From Limnomonas spitsbergensis (lineage: Eukaryota > Chlorophyta > Chlorophyceae > Chlamydomonadales), in the NCBI GenBank assembly GCA_037349105.1, contig JAYJMM010000003.1, positions 930,001-994,000 on the forward strand: a DNA stretch of 64,000 bases, written 5' to 3'. Of the stretch, positions 1 through 40,200 are shown piece by piece (the first letter of the stretch is position 1; each line of letters opens with the position of its first letter). The translations under genes and the position numbers were made by a program. The notes under the pieces are model-generated. The model saw nothing but the letters and a program-made list of their open reading frames with translations. It was not told the DNA's origin and ran no database searches.

Positions 1-1326
1 ATATGTGTCATGTACTTACCTTTATCACCTCACCTCCTCCTCCTAAAGATGGCAAGCTCGCATCGTCGTCAGAGAAAAACATGTGGGGAATTGTTCTGAT
101 TTCCCAGAAATTTGGCTAAGCACATGTTCTCGTCAACCTCGCTCCCAGCATTCATCACAATTTAGGGGTCAGGTCCAAGTTGCTGATGTATTGACCAGGG
201 GTATCCTCGGTATTGGCAGACGACTTCACCCTAGGATTTGTTTGCTATCCTGTCTTTCCTCTTGTGCCTTATCCCTTGACCTTCCTGTCTTTTTGTTTGC
301 CGATGTGGCTGAGCTTCAATTCAGCATGGCCCAGAGGTGTAACGTCATTAACCCTAGGATTTGTTTGTACTGTCACGGTGAATAGCTGCCTCCTAAGGAA
401 CGGTTGACCAAAGCAAAGAGAACACAAGACATTAAACAAGTTCGGATATCTTCATGCTCACAGCATATACCGCTAGGAGCTCGAAACTACTGTTGTAACT
501 CAGTAGAAAGCTCGGAAACATGCGATAGTTCTTAGCTACTCACCTGGATTCCCACACTTTTGTTCACAGTGTTCTTGTGGGCCTATAATTCTCAATGCTA
601 CGATTTTGTTTTTATGAACAATTCGACAATTAGTTCACCCGCCTAAACATAAATTGAAATGAACAGATTTTCTGTCCCTTCAAAAATTTCTGGACACATC
701 ATGGACGCAGACTGTTCGCATCCATCACCGGTAATAGATGCATCTGATAGAACAACCAAACAAGATATGACAAACCCTTTGGCAACCAGCATGACACAGC
801 CATGCACAGTGACTCAGGCCTGAGCCCTCACCTAGAACCTCGCTTGTTCGCATGCCTATCCACCTCCTCACCCTCCAACATCGCAAGAAATATAATTCAA
901 GGTGGCGGGAAAAGTGCTGTTTAGCCGGAGAGGCGCACTTTATCCCCCCCCCCCCCTCTCTTAATCCAAACACCCACATGGCCACATCGCCCCCCAAGAA
1001 GGGATCATAAATATAATACAAGCTAAGTCGTTGACCTTAAAAGGCTTACAAGCACCTGGCCTCAGGACAGGGTTCCTTGTCCCTGCTGCTGTCTGTAGCC
1101 AGCCAGAAGTCCTACCCTCACCATAGACTCCCTCTAGACCTGACAACAAAGTGGCGCAAGCCAGGCCTAGCCCTGCCTACGAGACTGCAAAGTGCACATA
1201 CCTACATAATGTTCAAGCCAAACCACGACAGCTCCACCAGCAGCGTCAGACAGGCCCATTCATTGAAAGTCATTGAAGTGCCCCCCCAATCAATACTGGC
1301 ATGGCGCCTCACACCTGCACAACATC
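1..1326. other. 3' flank of the sirtuin gene, no gene recognised
   Basis: No reading frame here resembles a known protein. The part next to 1327 should be the 3' untranslated region of the minus-strand sirtuin gene. A minus-strand TGTAA, the usual green-algal polyadenylation signal, lies near 1045, about 280 bases past the stop, but a five-base match is weak evidence. A short motif (accctaggatttgttt) occurs twice, near 228 and 351. A C-run lies at about 945-956. Confidence 0.4.
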
Positions 1327-30583
<29,257 letters not shown>

Positions 30584-31033
30584 CTCAACTGGATCTCACG
30601 ATATGGATAAATTCAAAATTCTACTAGGGCTTTCATTATTGCAGCTTATTTCATGGCATATGATTGCGACCCATGGGAAGGCTAACCAACCAGGAGGCCA
30701 AACACTCTTCAGTTGATGAAGTATGGACAACATTGATTTCGGGACCTTAAAACCGGCTTAAACCCACCCCTTTTACCCTTGCTTTTACGCTTTCCGGTGT
30801 ACGGCATTTAAAACCCCGTATTCCTCAAGCCACGCTCAGGCGTTTTCTTTCTTTCTTTCTATGCACTTCTTAACGTTTTCACTCGATCGTCTAGGCGTAG
30901 TGTTTGCGTTGAGGCACCCCCCCTTATCCATCCTCGTCACCAGTACGTGATAAACGTGCCGTATTTCTGTATTTCTTTACTTTCTTTCACCATACCAACA
31001 TTCGTTGCAGATCATTAGGCTTATCAATTAAAA
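30584..31033. promoter_or_regulatory. Shared intergenic region between divergent sirtuin and FKBP genes
   Basis: About 450 bp separate the predicted sirtuin ATG (minus strand, 30583) from the FKBP ATG (plus strand, 31034). Both promoters and 5' leaders must fit here, so a bidirectional promoter is likely. I see a pyrimidine-rich tctttctttct tract near 30847 and a C-run near 30917. I do not see a convincing TATA box. Confidence 0.45.
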
Positions 31034-32492
31034 ATGGGTGTCGACATTAAGGTAGTCCAGCCCGGCGATGGTGTCAAGTACGTTTAGACTTTCCCGCCTG
31101 GTTCTCTGCCTTGAACTCACTCGCATTCTCTTCACGCAGGCCCAAGGCTGGTGACAAGGTCACGGTCCACTACACGGTGAGACTCGCGACTATGATTGGA
31201 CTTGTGTCAGGATCTGGTCCATGGTGATGAGATGCATCGGATGTGCTTGCAGGGTAAGCTAACGGACGGTACTAAGTTCGATTCTTCGGTCGACAAGGGC
31301 AGACCTTTCGTCTTCAACATCGGCCAAGGACAGGTTTGTAGCACTGGAACACGGATCGTAATCGAAAGAAACTCGATACAGGAACTGTAAGATCCCTGCC
31401 ATGATAATATGCAACTTCAGACTGGTTTGCATAATACGAAGAAAAGCCAGGTACAGACTGCTGCCATATTCCGCCATATTGGTGCCCATGCGGGCAGGCT
31501 GGCTGGGATCATGCGCACCACACCTAGGCAGTCAGGCAATGGCAGCCTGGCCTCATACCTGCATTCGCGTGACCAGTATTGTGATTATTACTGTATTTAA
31601 CATAACTAATTAGAGTGGTGCAAATGAGGATGACAGTTTGGTCAGCATCTTACGCTGTCTTGCATGCTCCCGGAGCTCACCAGTTGATCAGATGAAGGCT
31701 GGAGTCTAAGACGTACAAATTGTTTGATGGCAATGATGAAATTAGTCGCTGCTGCTGTTCCAAGCTTAACCTGAGTATCCCTGACTTTTCACTGTTACTG
31801 CCAGGGGGGTACTGCTATAATCCCTGTTTTATTTCCTCAGCGCACCGGGTAGTCTTTGGCGGCAGGGAATCTTCTTGAGCACTGTCTCCAGTGGCATGTA
31901 TGTTGCGCACCCCCTTCCAGGATGGCTTGTGACCAAGAAGAGTTTTTGATCTACAGTGTTGCCGGATTGATATTGTTACTGCCATCTACCCCTTAGTCTG
32001 CTTAAACCCGCTCCCCTTTGTACGACATCGAGCATCGTTGATCCTCCCTATTTGCGTCTAGGTCATCCGGGGCTGGGACGATGGAGTGATGCAGATGAGT
32101 GTTGGCGAGAAGAGCTTCCTGACATGCTCACCTGACTTCGGTGAGTCGATGCTGAAAGGGAGCCGCAATTGATCTGATTTTTTTCAAACTATTGCTTACA
32201 TTTGTAAAAGCTCCAACGCCAATTCCAGCGCGTTAGTGTTTCCGTTGTGTCTCTGCTTCAGTGCTTTTAACTGGAACATTGTGATGTCGTTATCAGAGTG
32301 CCCGTCCTCTGTGCTACACCAGACAGGGGACACGAGTGAGACATGCCCTTTGCCCTTTAAACTGAGGTTGCTTTTGGTTCATACTGAATTGATGGTCACC
32401 CCGTTGCAGGGTATGGTGCCCGAGGTGCTGGAGGTGTTATCCCTCCCAACGCGACACTGGTTTTTGAGGTGGAGCTGCTCAAGATCAACTGA
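31034..32492 (+). CDS. FKBP12-type peptidyl-prolyl cis-trans isomerase, five exons, 107 residues
   Basis: Exons: 31034-31077, 31140-31176, 31253-31333, 32062-32140 and 32410-32492 (TGA). All introns are GT-AG and phases join cleanly. The protein starts [13 protein letters not shown] and has the whole FKBP fold: [18 protein letters not shown], then [41 protein letters not shown]. Tyr, Phe, Asp, Trp and Phe residues of the FK506/rapamycin pocket are present (HYT, KFD, GWDDG, GYG, LVFEV). Family members of this size are cytosolic prolyl isomerases that act as the receptor for FK506 and rapamycin. The length matches the usual 107-108 residues, and there is no signal peptide. This is the most ordinary gene in the window. 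Confidence 0.96.
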
Positions 32493-35309
32493 GCCTTCAT
32501 TTTCAGCTAATTGCGTTAATGACCTCGCTCGTTAAACAAAACAATTCAGCTGGCAGAACTCTCTATTGACTTACGGATGGCATCGGGTGCACTGACACGT
32601 AGTGGCAATGGCCGACAATTTCTGGCTGCAATACTTGTCAGCCTAACTAAATATCAGGGGTCCACGTTTGTGCAGCCAACTCCGAACGTTGGAGGAAGTT
32701 CAAGATACAAATGGCTTTGTTACTTAATAGTGAGCCAACAACACAGTAGCATGAAGATTTGGCCACGTGTGTGACCGGCAAGGGGTGTCATTGTATACAT
32801 GTGATGCCATTGGGCCACCGAAGGCGACCAATAGCTGGTCATAGCTGAGCACCTTATACGAACACACACCAGTAGATGAGCTACTTCATCATGCCTGGGG
32901 AATGAAATGACGATGATCACCTACTGATACCTTAACAACAGATGAATCTTAGGTACGGTACAAAGGACAGGAGGGCGGGTATGCAAAATTGTGTCACTGT
33001 AGTTACAACTCTGGGTCCTGCTAAAAAAAGGCTCGGCCACATGGGCGCCTAAGTAAAAAGGGACAGGAAAAAAGGAGGAGGGGTAATACAAGCGAAGGGA
33101 CAGACAAAGGCTGTAAAGGAAAGGCAAAGGAAGTTCTAGTCTATGAGAACGTCTACTCCTCAACGATTTCTACCACGCCTTTCACAAAAGCCAGGGCATC
33201 CCACTCAAGCCTGCCCCAATACAACTCGAAGAGGGAGTGCGGATATGTGAAATTAAGTAACATCATAAACCGGTGGCCTAAAAGCGTTTTCACTTGGGGT
33301 CCAATCCAAGGAGGCCGTTACACGCCAGATCCCTAAATGATGCATGAGTCAAACATGAGTCGTCACTTTGTCCATGCACCACGCCGAAGGGACTTTCATA
33401 CATTTCGGTTGGTCAAAACTGGATTTATGCTCATACATGACGACTCCTAGGCCCAACTGACATGGACGAGCCGACATGCGGCCGTCAGTGGTCCATCGAC
33501 GATGCCCTCGAGGCACTAATGTGAAAATATGCTCTCACTCGTCTGGAGACTATCACACGATGCAGTGGCGGTCTGGCGGATGCTCCCTGACCACCGGACG
33601 AAGCTATCGACCGATGAGAGTATGTCCCGCCCCCGACCCCTCCGCTCGAATGAACGCGCGCGGCTGCCGACCCGCCGGGGCTGGTTACCGAGGGGACACG
33701 TCTCTCTCAGTCACACTTGCCAGTCCAGGTTGCGAATCAGCGGTGACTGACCAAGTGACCAGACCTTCAAGCGAATCGTCGCGACCTCTTGAATTCCTGT
33801 TTCAGCCCAACTCACAGTCCCAGAGTGCAGTCTGAAGTTGGTTGAAACTGCACACCACGTGCATATACGGTATAGACACCGCCTGCCGTTTTCCACGTGT
33901 TGTCACCAATTCGAATCTCCGAAACACATCACACATCGAGAAAAAAACAAGATACTACTCGAAACATTCAGCTGCCGCCCAGCGAGCCAATCAAGCAGCG
34001 GTAACGCAGGGAGGTGAAACACAGAAGGTAAATTCTGGCAATCTGTGCTGGAGCTAGCTGCTCTTCTGCTACGATCAGGCAGGCCTGAGTGTATGAACTT
34101 GTCTGCTGCCGGTTTGAGCCTGGCAGTGGCTGAACTGCACATACAAGACCGCCTATCACGCATTCTGCGGAAATTACGTTTACGTCAGCATGACGTCGAC
34201 CTGATCTCGGCAGGACGCACAGTTTAAGCACAGGGTGGGAAGCCACGAGGGGGGGATCTGCAAAATTTTCGGGGCTTGGCCGAATATGGATGAAATTCTC
34301 TTCATTGAACCTAAACAAATATATTTGATGCGGCTGGCGACCTGGCGTGGCAGCAAATTCGAACACCTGGGGATGGTTCCGAGGCCAGCGACATGCCGAG
34401 GTTCCCTTTGTCACCTCGGACCAAGTTTGCGAGTTTAAAAATACTTAATACAATATGTTTTACCAGTTTATGAAGCAGGGCGCTCGCCTTGGCACTCTCG
34501 AGGCTTGTCCTGACGTAAAAGGTCACACATGGGAGTCTCATTGTCGCTAGCCGTCGCGAGCCGTTCAAGAACGGTAGAGATAAATGTAAGAAACTGATTG
34601 CATAAGCGGTATGTAAGATTAGGAGCTACATAAATTGGCCGGTATGGCGCCAAAATGGCTCCAGGCCTTCTGGAACGAGCTAGCAATACATGCAGCATGC
34701 AGGGACTCATGGACTGCCAAGGAGAGACCAAGGCTCAAAGGCATTAGCAGGATATTAGCAACGAAAAAACTAAATGAGCACTGTGTAATAAGAGGCACTG
34801 TCGAATGGCGTCAAAGCTTCATATAACGGGTCGGCACGGCATGCAAGAACCATGCACGGGCTGTCACAAAGCAACCAAAGCTACGGTATATGAAGTCAGA
34901 AAGAATAAGGGGCAATGTGAAGCATATGCAGAGGAGCGGCTTCTTGCATGACAGAACAAGCCATGGCTGTAATCATCATGTATGGGCTGGTGAATGGCTG
35001 GTGTGGGTAAAAAGTAAAAAAGCCAGTAAATAATAGAGCTGCCTGGACATGGCGTCGATGAGGACGACACAACCCTTGCTAAACCAGAGGTCAACGAGCC
35101 CGCGATCCGTGATGTGCATGACCCCCTCGGGCAGCTTTCCCCGATGTATCATGTCCTCCAGTTAGCTGCCATGCTGCTGATTGCTGAGACCCATGCACGG
35201 CGTGCACCGCTTAAGCTCATCGAGCAGCGCAGCCAGGTCTGCCAAGCATGACGGCCGCTTGCAGCAGCGGACAACCATCTGCATTATGTGTCATGCTGAA
35301 TCAGCGCAC
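32493..35309. other. Intergenic region after FKBP, no gene recognised
   Basis: The first part should be the FKBP 3' untranslated region. The open frames here (longest about 150 codons, near 33968-34414 minus and 33476-33835 plus) have no recognisable motifs and no splice-supported extension. A coding-like minus-strand peptide near 34990-35265 is listed separately. Confidence 0.5.
34990..35265 (-). pseudogene. Unrecognised coding-like fragment with an in-frame stop
   Basis: One minus-strand frame reads LADLAALLDELKRC, then CMGLSNQQHGS, a TAA stop, LEDMIHRGKLPEGVM and HITDRGLVDLWF. The composition looks like a real protein rather than random sequence, but I do not recognise it. It ends against the left terminus of element X. 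The unrecognised minus-strand fragments right of element X could belong to the same disrupted gene; this is only inferred from position and strand. Confidence 0.25.
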
Positions 35310-35394
35310 CGCGCGTATCACTGAATTATCAGTTCTCTTGTTTAAGGATTACTGCAGCTTAACTCTATGTACGGAACTGTTGTTGTTGTTACAC

Positions 35395-35398
35395 TTTG
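35395..35398. repeat. Target-site duplication, left copy (TTTG)
   Basis: TTTG directly precedes the TG terminus of the retrotransposon and recurs at 54346-54349. If the TG is counted as target instead, a 6-bp TTTGTG match is obtained. Four to six bases is the usual range for a DDE integrase. Confidence 0.7.
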
Positions 35399-35633
35399 TG
35401 TCGCACCATAAAGCAGTAACTGCAATACTATGGTAAATACCGTAAACTCCGGTCAGGACACCTTAGAGAGGTGTCCTCTACTCACAAACACGGTACATCA
35501 CCGTACACTCATGCTCCTTGTACTTCAGACAAGAGTGTGTCAACAAGATAACTGTAACTGGAAGTTCCTAACTGGATGTCTCTGCATAGAAGTCTCCGTC
35601 TCGTGGGTACCGCCCCTACTACTTTACTCGCGA
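35399..35633 (-). repeat. Repeat segment A1 (3' end of the retrotransposon)
   Basis: About 233 bp beginning tgtcgcacc on the plus strand and ending actttactcg. It matches 36261-36493 with no difference that I can see. It is the outer copy, at the 3' end of the minus-strand element. Confidence 0.92.
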
Positions 35634-36258
35634 TGTGCGCTTCAGGTCCGTGGCGGACTTCTTTCCTCACGGCAGTGATGGACGCCTACGGGCAGGCTCA
35701 GTGACTATTCACTGGCTGCGAGTGCTCTTCGAGTTAAGCAGCGGGCTGGTTATTTGTGTATATAGCAATTGATTTAGGGGCATAGGCCTTCTGGCCGTCT
35801 GGTCGCGAACCAGCCGGGCTATGTTAAGGGCACTTACCGCGTATCACGCGGAGAGATGGACGGGACGTAGACTGCGTACTTCTTCTTCTGCAGGGACTCG
35901 TTTCTCTTACTGGGGTACTTGTCTCCAGCTAGTTCAGCGGAGGCTGAGCTAGGCTTGACTCGAATTAAGGTACTGACTTATGTGTAAGCTGTAGGTCTCG
36001 AAGACGTCCGGTGCTTGTTACAAATAGAGGTCTGTCCTTTAGAAAGGGACGAAGTAACTAGCCAAGGCAATTGCCGGGATACAGGGACCCGGCAGGCCCA
36101 ATACAGAGTACGGTAGAACCTGTCAAACTTATCCTGCGTAAGCGGGTTTCTAGGTCTCAGCTCAAATCCGAAGACTCCGCAGAGAAGCTGCGGAGTCACC
36201 GATGACGCTAACTGCGGTCTAAACGGTTCTGTCACGTATACTGTAATATACTGTGACA
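35632..36258 (-). repeat. Repeat segment L1 (downstream copy)
   Basis: About 625 bp from tgtgcgcttcagg to tactgtgaca. It is nearly identical to 53721-54345: I see one C/T change (gatttagg versus gacttagg) and one A/G change (gagtcacc versus gagtcgcc). On the element strand it follows A2 and should contain the site where the transcript ends. Confidence 0.95.
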
Positions 36259-36269
36259 GCTGTCGCACC
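36251..36269. other. Near-palindromic internal junction joining the two element termini
   Basis: ctgtgaca-gc-tgtcgcacc places the sequences found at the two outer ends of the element head to head with two extra bases between them. The core TGYGACAGCTGTCRCA is palindromic apart from one base pair. It looks like a circle junction, and also like the site at which the element was opened before insertion. Confidence 0.7.
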
Positions 36270-36493
36270 ATAAAGCAGTAACTGCAATACTATGGTAAAT
36301 ACCGTAAACTCCGGTCAGGACACCTTAGAGAGGTGTCCTCTACTCACAAACACGGTACATCACCGTACACTCATGCTCCTTGTACTTCAGACAAGAGTGT
36401 GTCAACAAGATAACTGTAACTGGAAGTTCCTAACTGGATGTCTCTGCATAGAAGTCTCCGTCTCGTGGGTACCGCCCCTACTACTTTACTCGC
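36261..36493 (-). repeat. Repeat segment A2 (inner copy, next to the purine tract)
   Basis: An exact-looking copy of A1. On the element strand it starts right after a purine tract and ends gcgaca, followed by the two bases GC and then L1. A2-GC-L1 is the only full-length repeat delimited by both replication landmarks. Confidence 0.92.
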
Positions 36494-36506
36494 CCCCCGC
36501 TCCCCA
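36493..36506 (-). promoter_or_regulatory. Putative polypurine tract for plus-strand DNA priming
   Basis: On the element strand this reads GGGGAGCGGGGGGC, immediately before A2. LTR retroelements start plus-strand DNA from a purine tract that directly precedes the downstream repeat. The position implies that the repeat begins with A, not with L. Confidence 0.6.
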
Positions 36507-37212
36507 GCGTTAAGCCCTCCAGGCGTGCGCGGGGAGCCGGAAAAGGGGTGGTACTGAAATAAACTTCTGAAAAAATATGTACGTAGAAGCTCAAATCATC
36601 ATCTGCAAATATGCCTGGGTCCTTCCTTCTACAAATTTGCCTGGTTCAGGCCTTTTAAAATCTTGCCTGGTTCAGGCCGTCTACAAATCTGCCTGGTTCA
36701 GGCCTTCTGCAAATCTGGAAATAACAATTAACCGAGTTTCAGCTGAAGCGCAATGCGCAGAACCCTACAAACTTAAGCTGTTCAGCCCAGTACTGGCTAG
36801 CAAACAGAGAAATTTCAAAGTTATCAAGTCAAGCTAAGAACAACCGCTGCTCTCGCCCCACTGCGCCATAGCCGCCTGGTCTTTAATGGCCACAGGGTTT
36901 GTGCGCCGTAGCAGCGTGATCCGCCTCCTCCCGTGCTATCATTGCCCGAGTTGACTAATTCTCCTCGCTCATCATCCTTATAACATATGTACTACCGTAG
37001 CCCTGCTGCTATGGTGTTTGAGAAACAAATTTTCATTAAGCTGCCGTAACTCTACTCCTGCGTCTTCCGTCTTCGGTCCGCTGGCTGCTGGCCCACTGCC
37101 TACCGGGTACTAGGACAAGCCGCGCTGCATCTGCTCTGTAGGCGCCTGCCCGCTCCTTGCCAGTTACGGCGTGGGTGACGTCACGTGCTCAGCGGCCTTG
37201 CCGCTCCGGGCT
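36507..37212 (-). other. 3' untranslated part of the retrotransposon interior
   Basis: About 700 bp between the polyprotein stop and the purine tract. No further domain was found. A short tandem repeat at about 36605-36720 has four imperfect copies of a unit of about 28 bp containing tgcctggttcaggcc and ctacaaat. Confidence 0.7.
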
Positions 37213-40200
37213 TCAGGTCCCGGTAAGATCCTCAAAGGCTGACTCTTCTTCCTCCCTTGCTGCTTCTTTGGCCACCTTGGCCCTTCTTGTAACTGCTCTC
37301 GGGGTGACATTGGCCTCTCCCCGGCCAGTGGTGTACGAGATGTCATACAACCCGTTCGCCATTGGTCTTGCGATGCCCCGCTCCATTTGCCTTGTTGCTG
37401 GGTTGGTGGCCATGACTTCCACCTCAGGCCTGTCCAAGACATCGGCCTCCTGGGCTGTCCTGGCAGCCGCTCTGGCTGCTGGGCTTGGTCGCCCCTGGAC
37501 CTGTAAACTGCGCTCTTCTGTGGTGGGCCCTGCTACAGCAGCGGGCCCAGCTCCCTTGTCTTCCGGCTTGCAGTGTGGGCACAACCACTCGCCCTCAGGC
37601 ACCTCCTCGAGTACTGGTACCAAGCAGTCCATGTGCCAACCTGTATTGCAGGCATCACACAAAAGCATCACCTCTCCGCGATCGGGCAGCTGGCACACCT
37701 CGCATGACAGGCTGTTATTGGGTCTGGTTCCACTGAAATCAACCACTCCCCTGAGGTTGGGCAAGTGGCATGGAGAACAATTGACTGCATTCTCTGTAAC
37801 TGTGAGGCCATCTGCCCCTTCCAACACCAAAGTTCCCGTCGCCCCCAGTGTTTTGACCCTGAGGATCTCAGGCCTGGCCTTGGGATCGAGGCTGCGTCGC
37901 TCTGATGAATACTTCACATACACGTAATCTCCCTCTGCAAAACGCCTGACCTGGGGGACATACCCTCCCCCACGGATGCGTGCATATCGCAGCTTGTCGC
38001 GGTGCTGCGCAATTTTTAGATGCTCACCCGCGACTGGCAGTGCTTCTTTGATCCTGGCCACTCTGGCCAAGAGCAGGTCTGCTGCCTCCTCTGCCGTTGC
38101 CACCTTGGCTGTGCTCCAGAGGTCCGCTCCCACTCTGGAGGGGAAGGTGGGTCTCTGTCCGAACAGCACCTCGTACGGCGCCATGCGCGTGGCCTGCTGC
38201 GGCGAGCATCGGAAGCCTAGGGCTACCCAGGGCACCATCTTGTCCCAGGACTCGTCGCTGCTGCCCTCCTCGCAGCACTTGCGTAGGCCTGCCTTGAGGG
38301 TCTGGACAGCCCTCTCTGAAAGCCCATCTGCCTGGGGGTGGTTGGCAGAAGTGGTGCGATGGTCAATGAAGCAGTCCAACAACATGTCCTGAAATTCACC
38401 CTGGAACTCTGTTCCCTGGTCTGTCACCACCTCTGCGCATCCCCCGAATCGTGCAACAACATTTTGAAAGAATGCCAAGGCCGTCACATCAGACGCCTTG
38501 CTTGGAATGGGGATTAACTCCACCCATTTGGAGTAATGCTCCACACACACCATCACGAACCGATTTCCCCTGGACGTGGTCGTGAATGGACCACACAGGT
38601 CCACTCCCCACCGGAAAAACAACCCCTTAATGGGTAGCGGGTGTAGGTTGGGCTGTATGTGATTGAACGTGGACGCCCTGGCTCTGTCACACACACCGCA
38701 TTCCTGCACCGCCTTCTTGACTGCTGCTCGAAGCCCCCGCCACCAATGCTGCTGCATGACCATGAAAGCCGTGCGGTGGCTGCCAAAATGGCCCGTACCT
38801 GCATGCGCTGTCTGGATCACTGCTAGCCTGTCTTCTGGCCTGGGCACCACACAACGTCTACCATCAGGCATGAGTCTCATCAGGACTCCTCCCCTCTCTG
38901 ATTCCCACTGGAATGGCGCTGCTCTGCGCTGTATTCTAGTCTGTTCTCCTAGCTCTGTTCCCTGGACATAAGTCTTTTCACGGAGAAACCTCAAGACGGG
39001 CTCATCTGCCCACACATCGACCCTAGCCGACGGTCCTGCAGGACAACCTGGCTGGTCCTTCTCACTCTCTGTTTCCCTGGGTACTTTGATTCCAACATCA
39101 ACTTGTTCTGCAGACGCGTTCCCACCTGGCTCCTGTGCCGCGTCGGCCCAGTCTGCCGCGGCTGATTCCCCCAGGCACTGTCTGTATGATGCGGCCGCTT
39201 CTCCGCTGCCGGAGCATGCGTTTCCTGCAGTAGCAAGGGCATAGTGGCTGGACATTAAAGTCGCCCCCAGAGCTGGGTCCCTGTCCTGGCCTGGCAGCTT
39301 TGCCCTGCGTGTCAATTCTGCTGGCATGATCTTAGCACACTCGAGTGCCACACTGAGCCATGCACTGAGTGCCCATGAATCCATGCTCCTGCCCAAGGCT
39401 GCCCGTCTGGCTGCCTCTGGGAAGTCTGGGCGCGGCAATGTGGACCCCACAGCGTACCCCATGGCGCGCTCACGCTCGTTTGCATTGGGCTCCTGCAAGT
39501 CCCCCATGGGCCTGTACACCATCCCATTTTGCCCGTTCCGGAAAGCATATGATGAGGGCGTGGCCATCAAACACGGCAGCACTTTCCTGGGCTGCCCTGT
39601 TACATTGATGCGGTACCCCCCATTGTCCGGACATGATACTACTTGGGCCTTGCTGCCCTTGTCCAGAATGTCGTCTACAATCCCCTCGTGGGGTCTGGTC
39701 GACGCCCGAATCACAAATTCAATATCTGCTGCCGGGGCAATATTCCCCCAATAGTTGCGGGTGCGGTGGGCGTAAGACCCCACCTGCGCTGCGTCAAACA
39801 GCGCCGGTGTTCCCAGAATCCGGCACACCTCCTGAAAAGCCTCAACACTGGCCTTCACACTCTTCTGATTCAACTGCATTGCCACATTCTCAATCAGGTA
39901 CGCTGGCGGCCTAGGCCCCTGCATGAACTGTAGTGTACCCAACAGCTTGACTAACGGGAAGAACGACTTGCTTCTCTCTCCCTCAAGCCCACGCCCCTTG
40001 CCTGCTGACGAAAGGTCCTGGCATTCCCAGCCTGCTACCATGAACCACTGGCGCCCCTCCTGGGCGCCCGCCTCCTGGAGGTGCTTTGCCGTAATGGCAT
40101 ACACATCCTGGGGCAACGCTCTGAACGCCTTATCAAATGCTTTGACCGGAAACAACTGAGGGTATCTCCTGTGCAACTGCACCAGGCGCCCCCCTGCGAT

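Noticed and set aside
33476..34414. Two frames of 119 and 148 codons as genes
   Set aside because: No recognisable domain and composition of random GC-rich sequence.
35399..36493. Simple conventional LTR pair plus an unrelated tandem duplication
   Set aside because: It would need two independent events, loss of A next to L2 and gain of A outside L1, both breaking at the same A/L boundary. The split arrangement explains it in one step, though a local rearrangement cannot be fully excluded.
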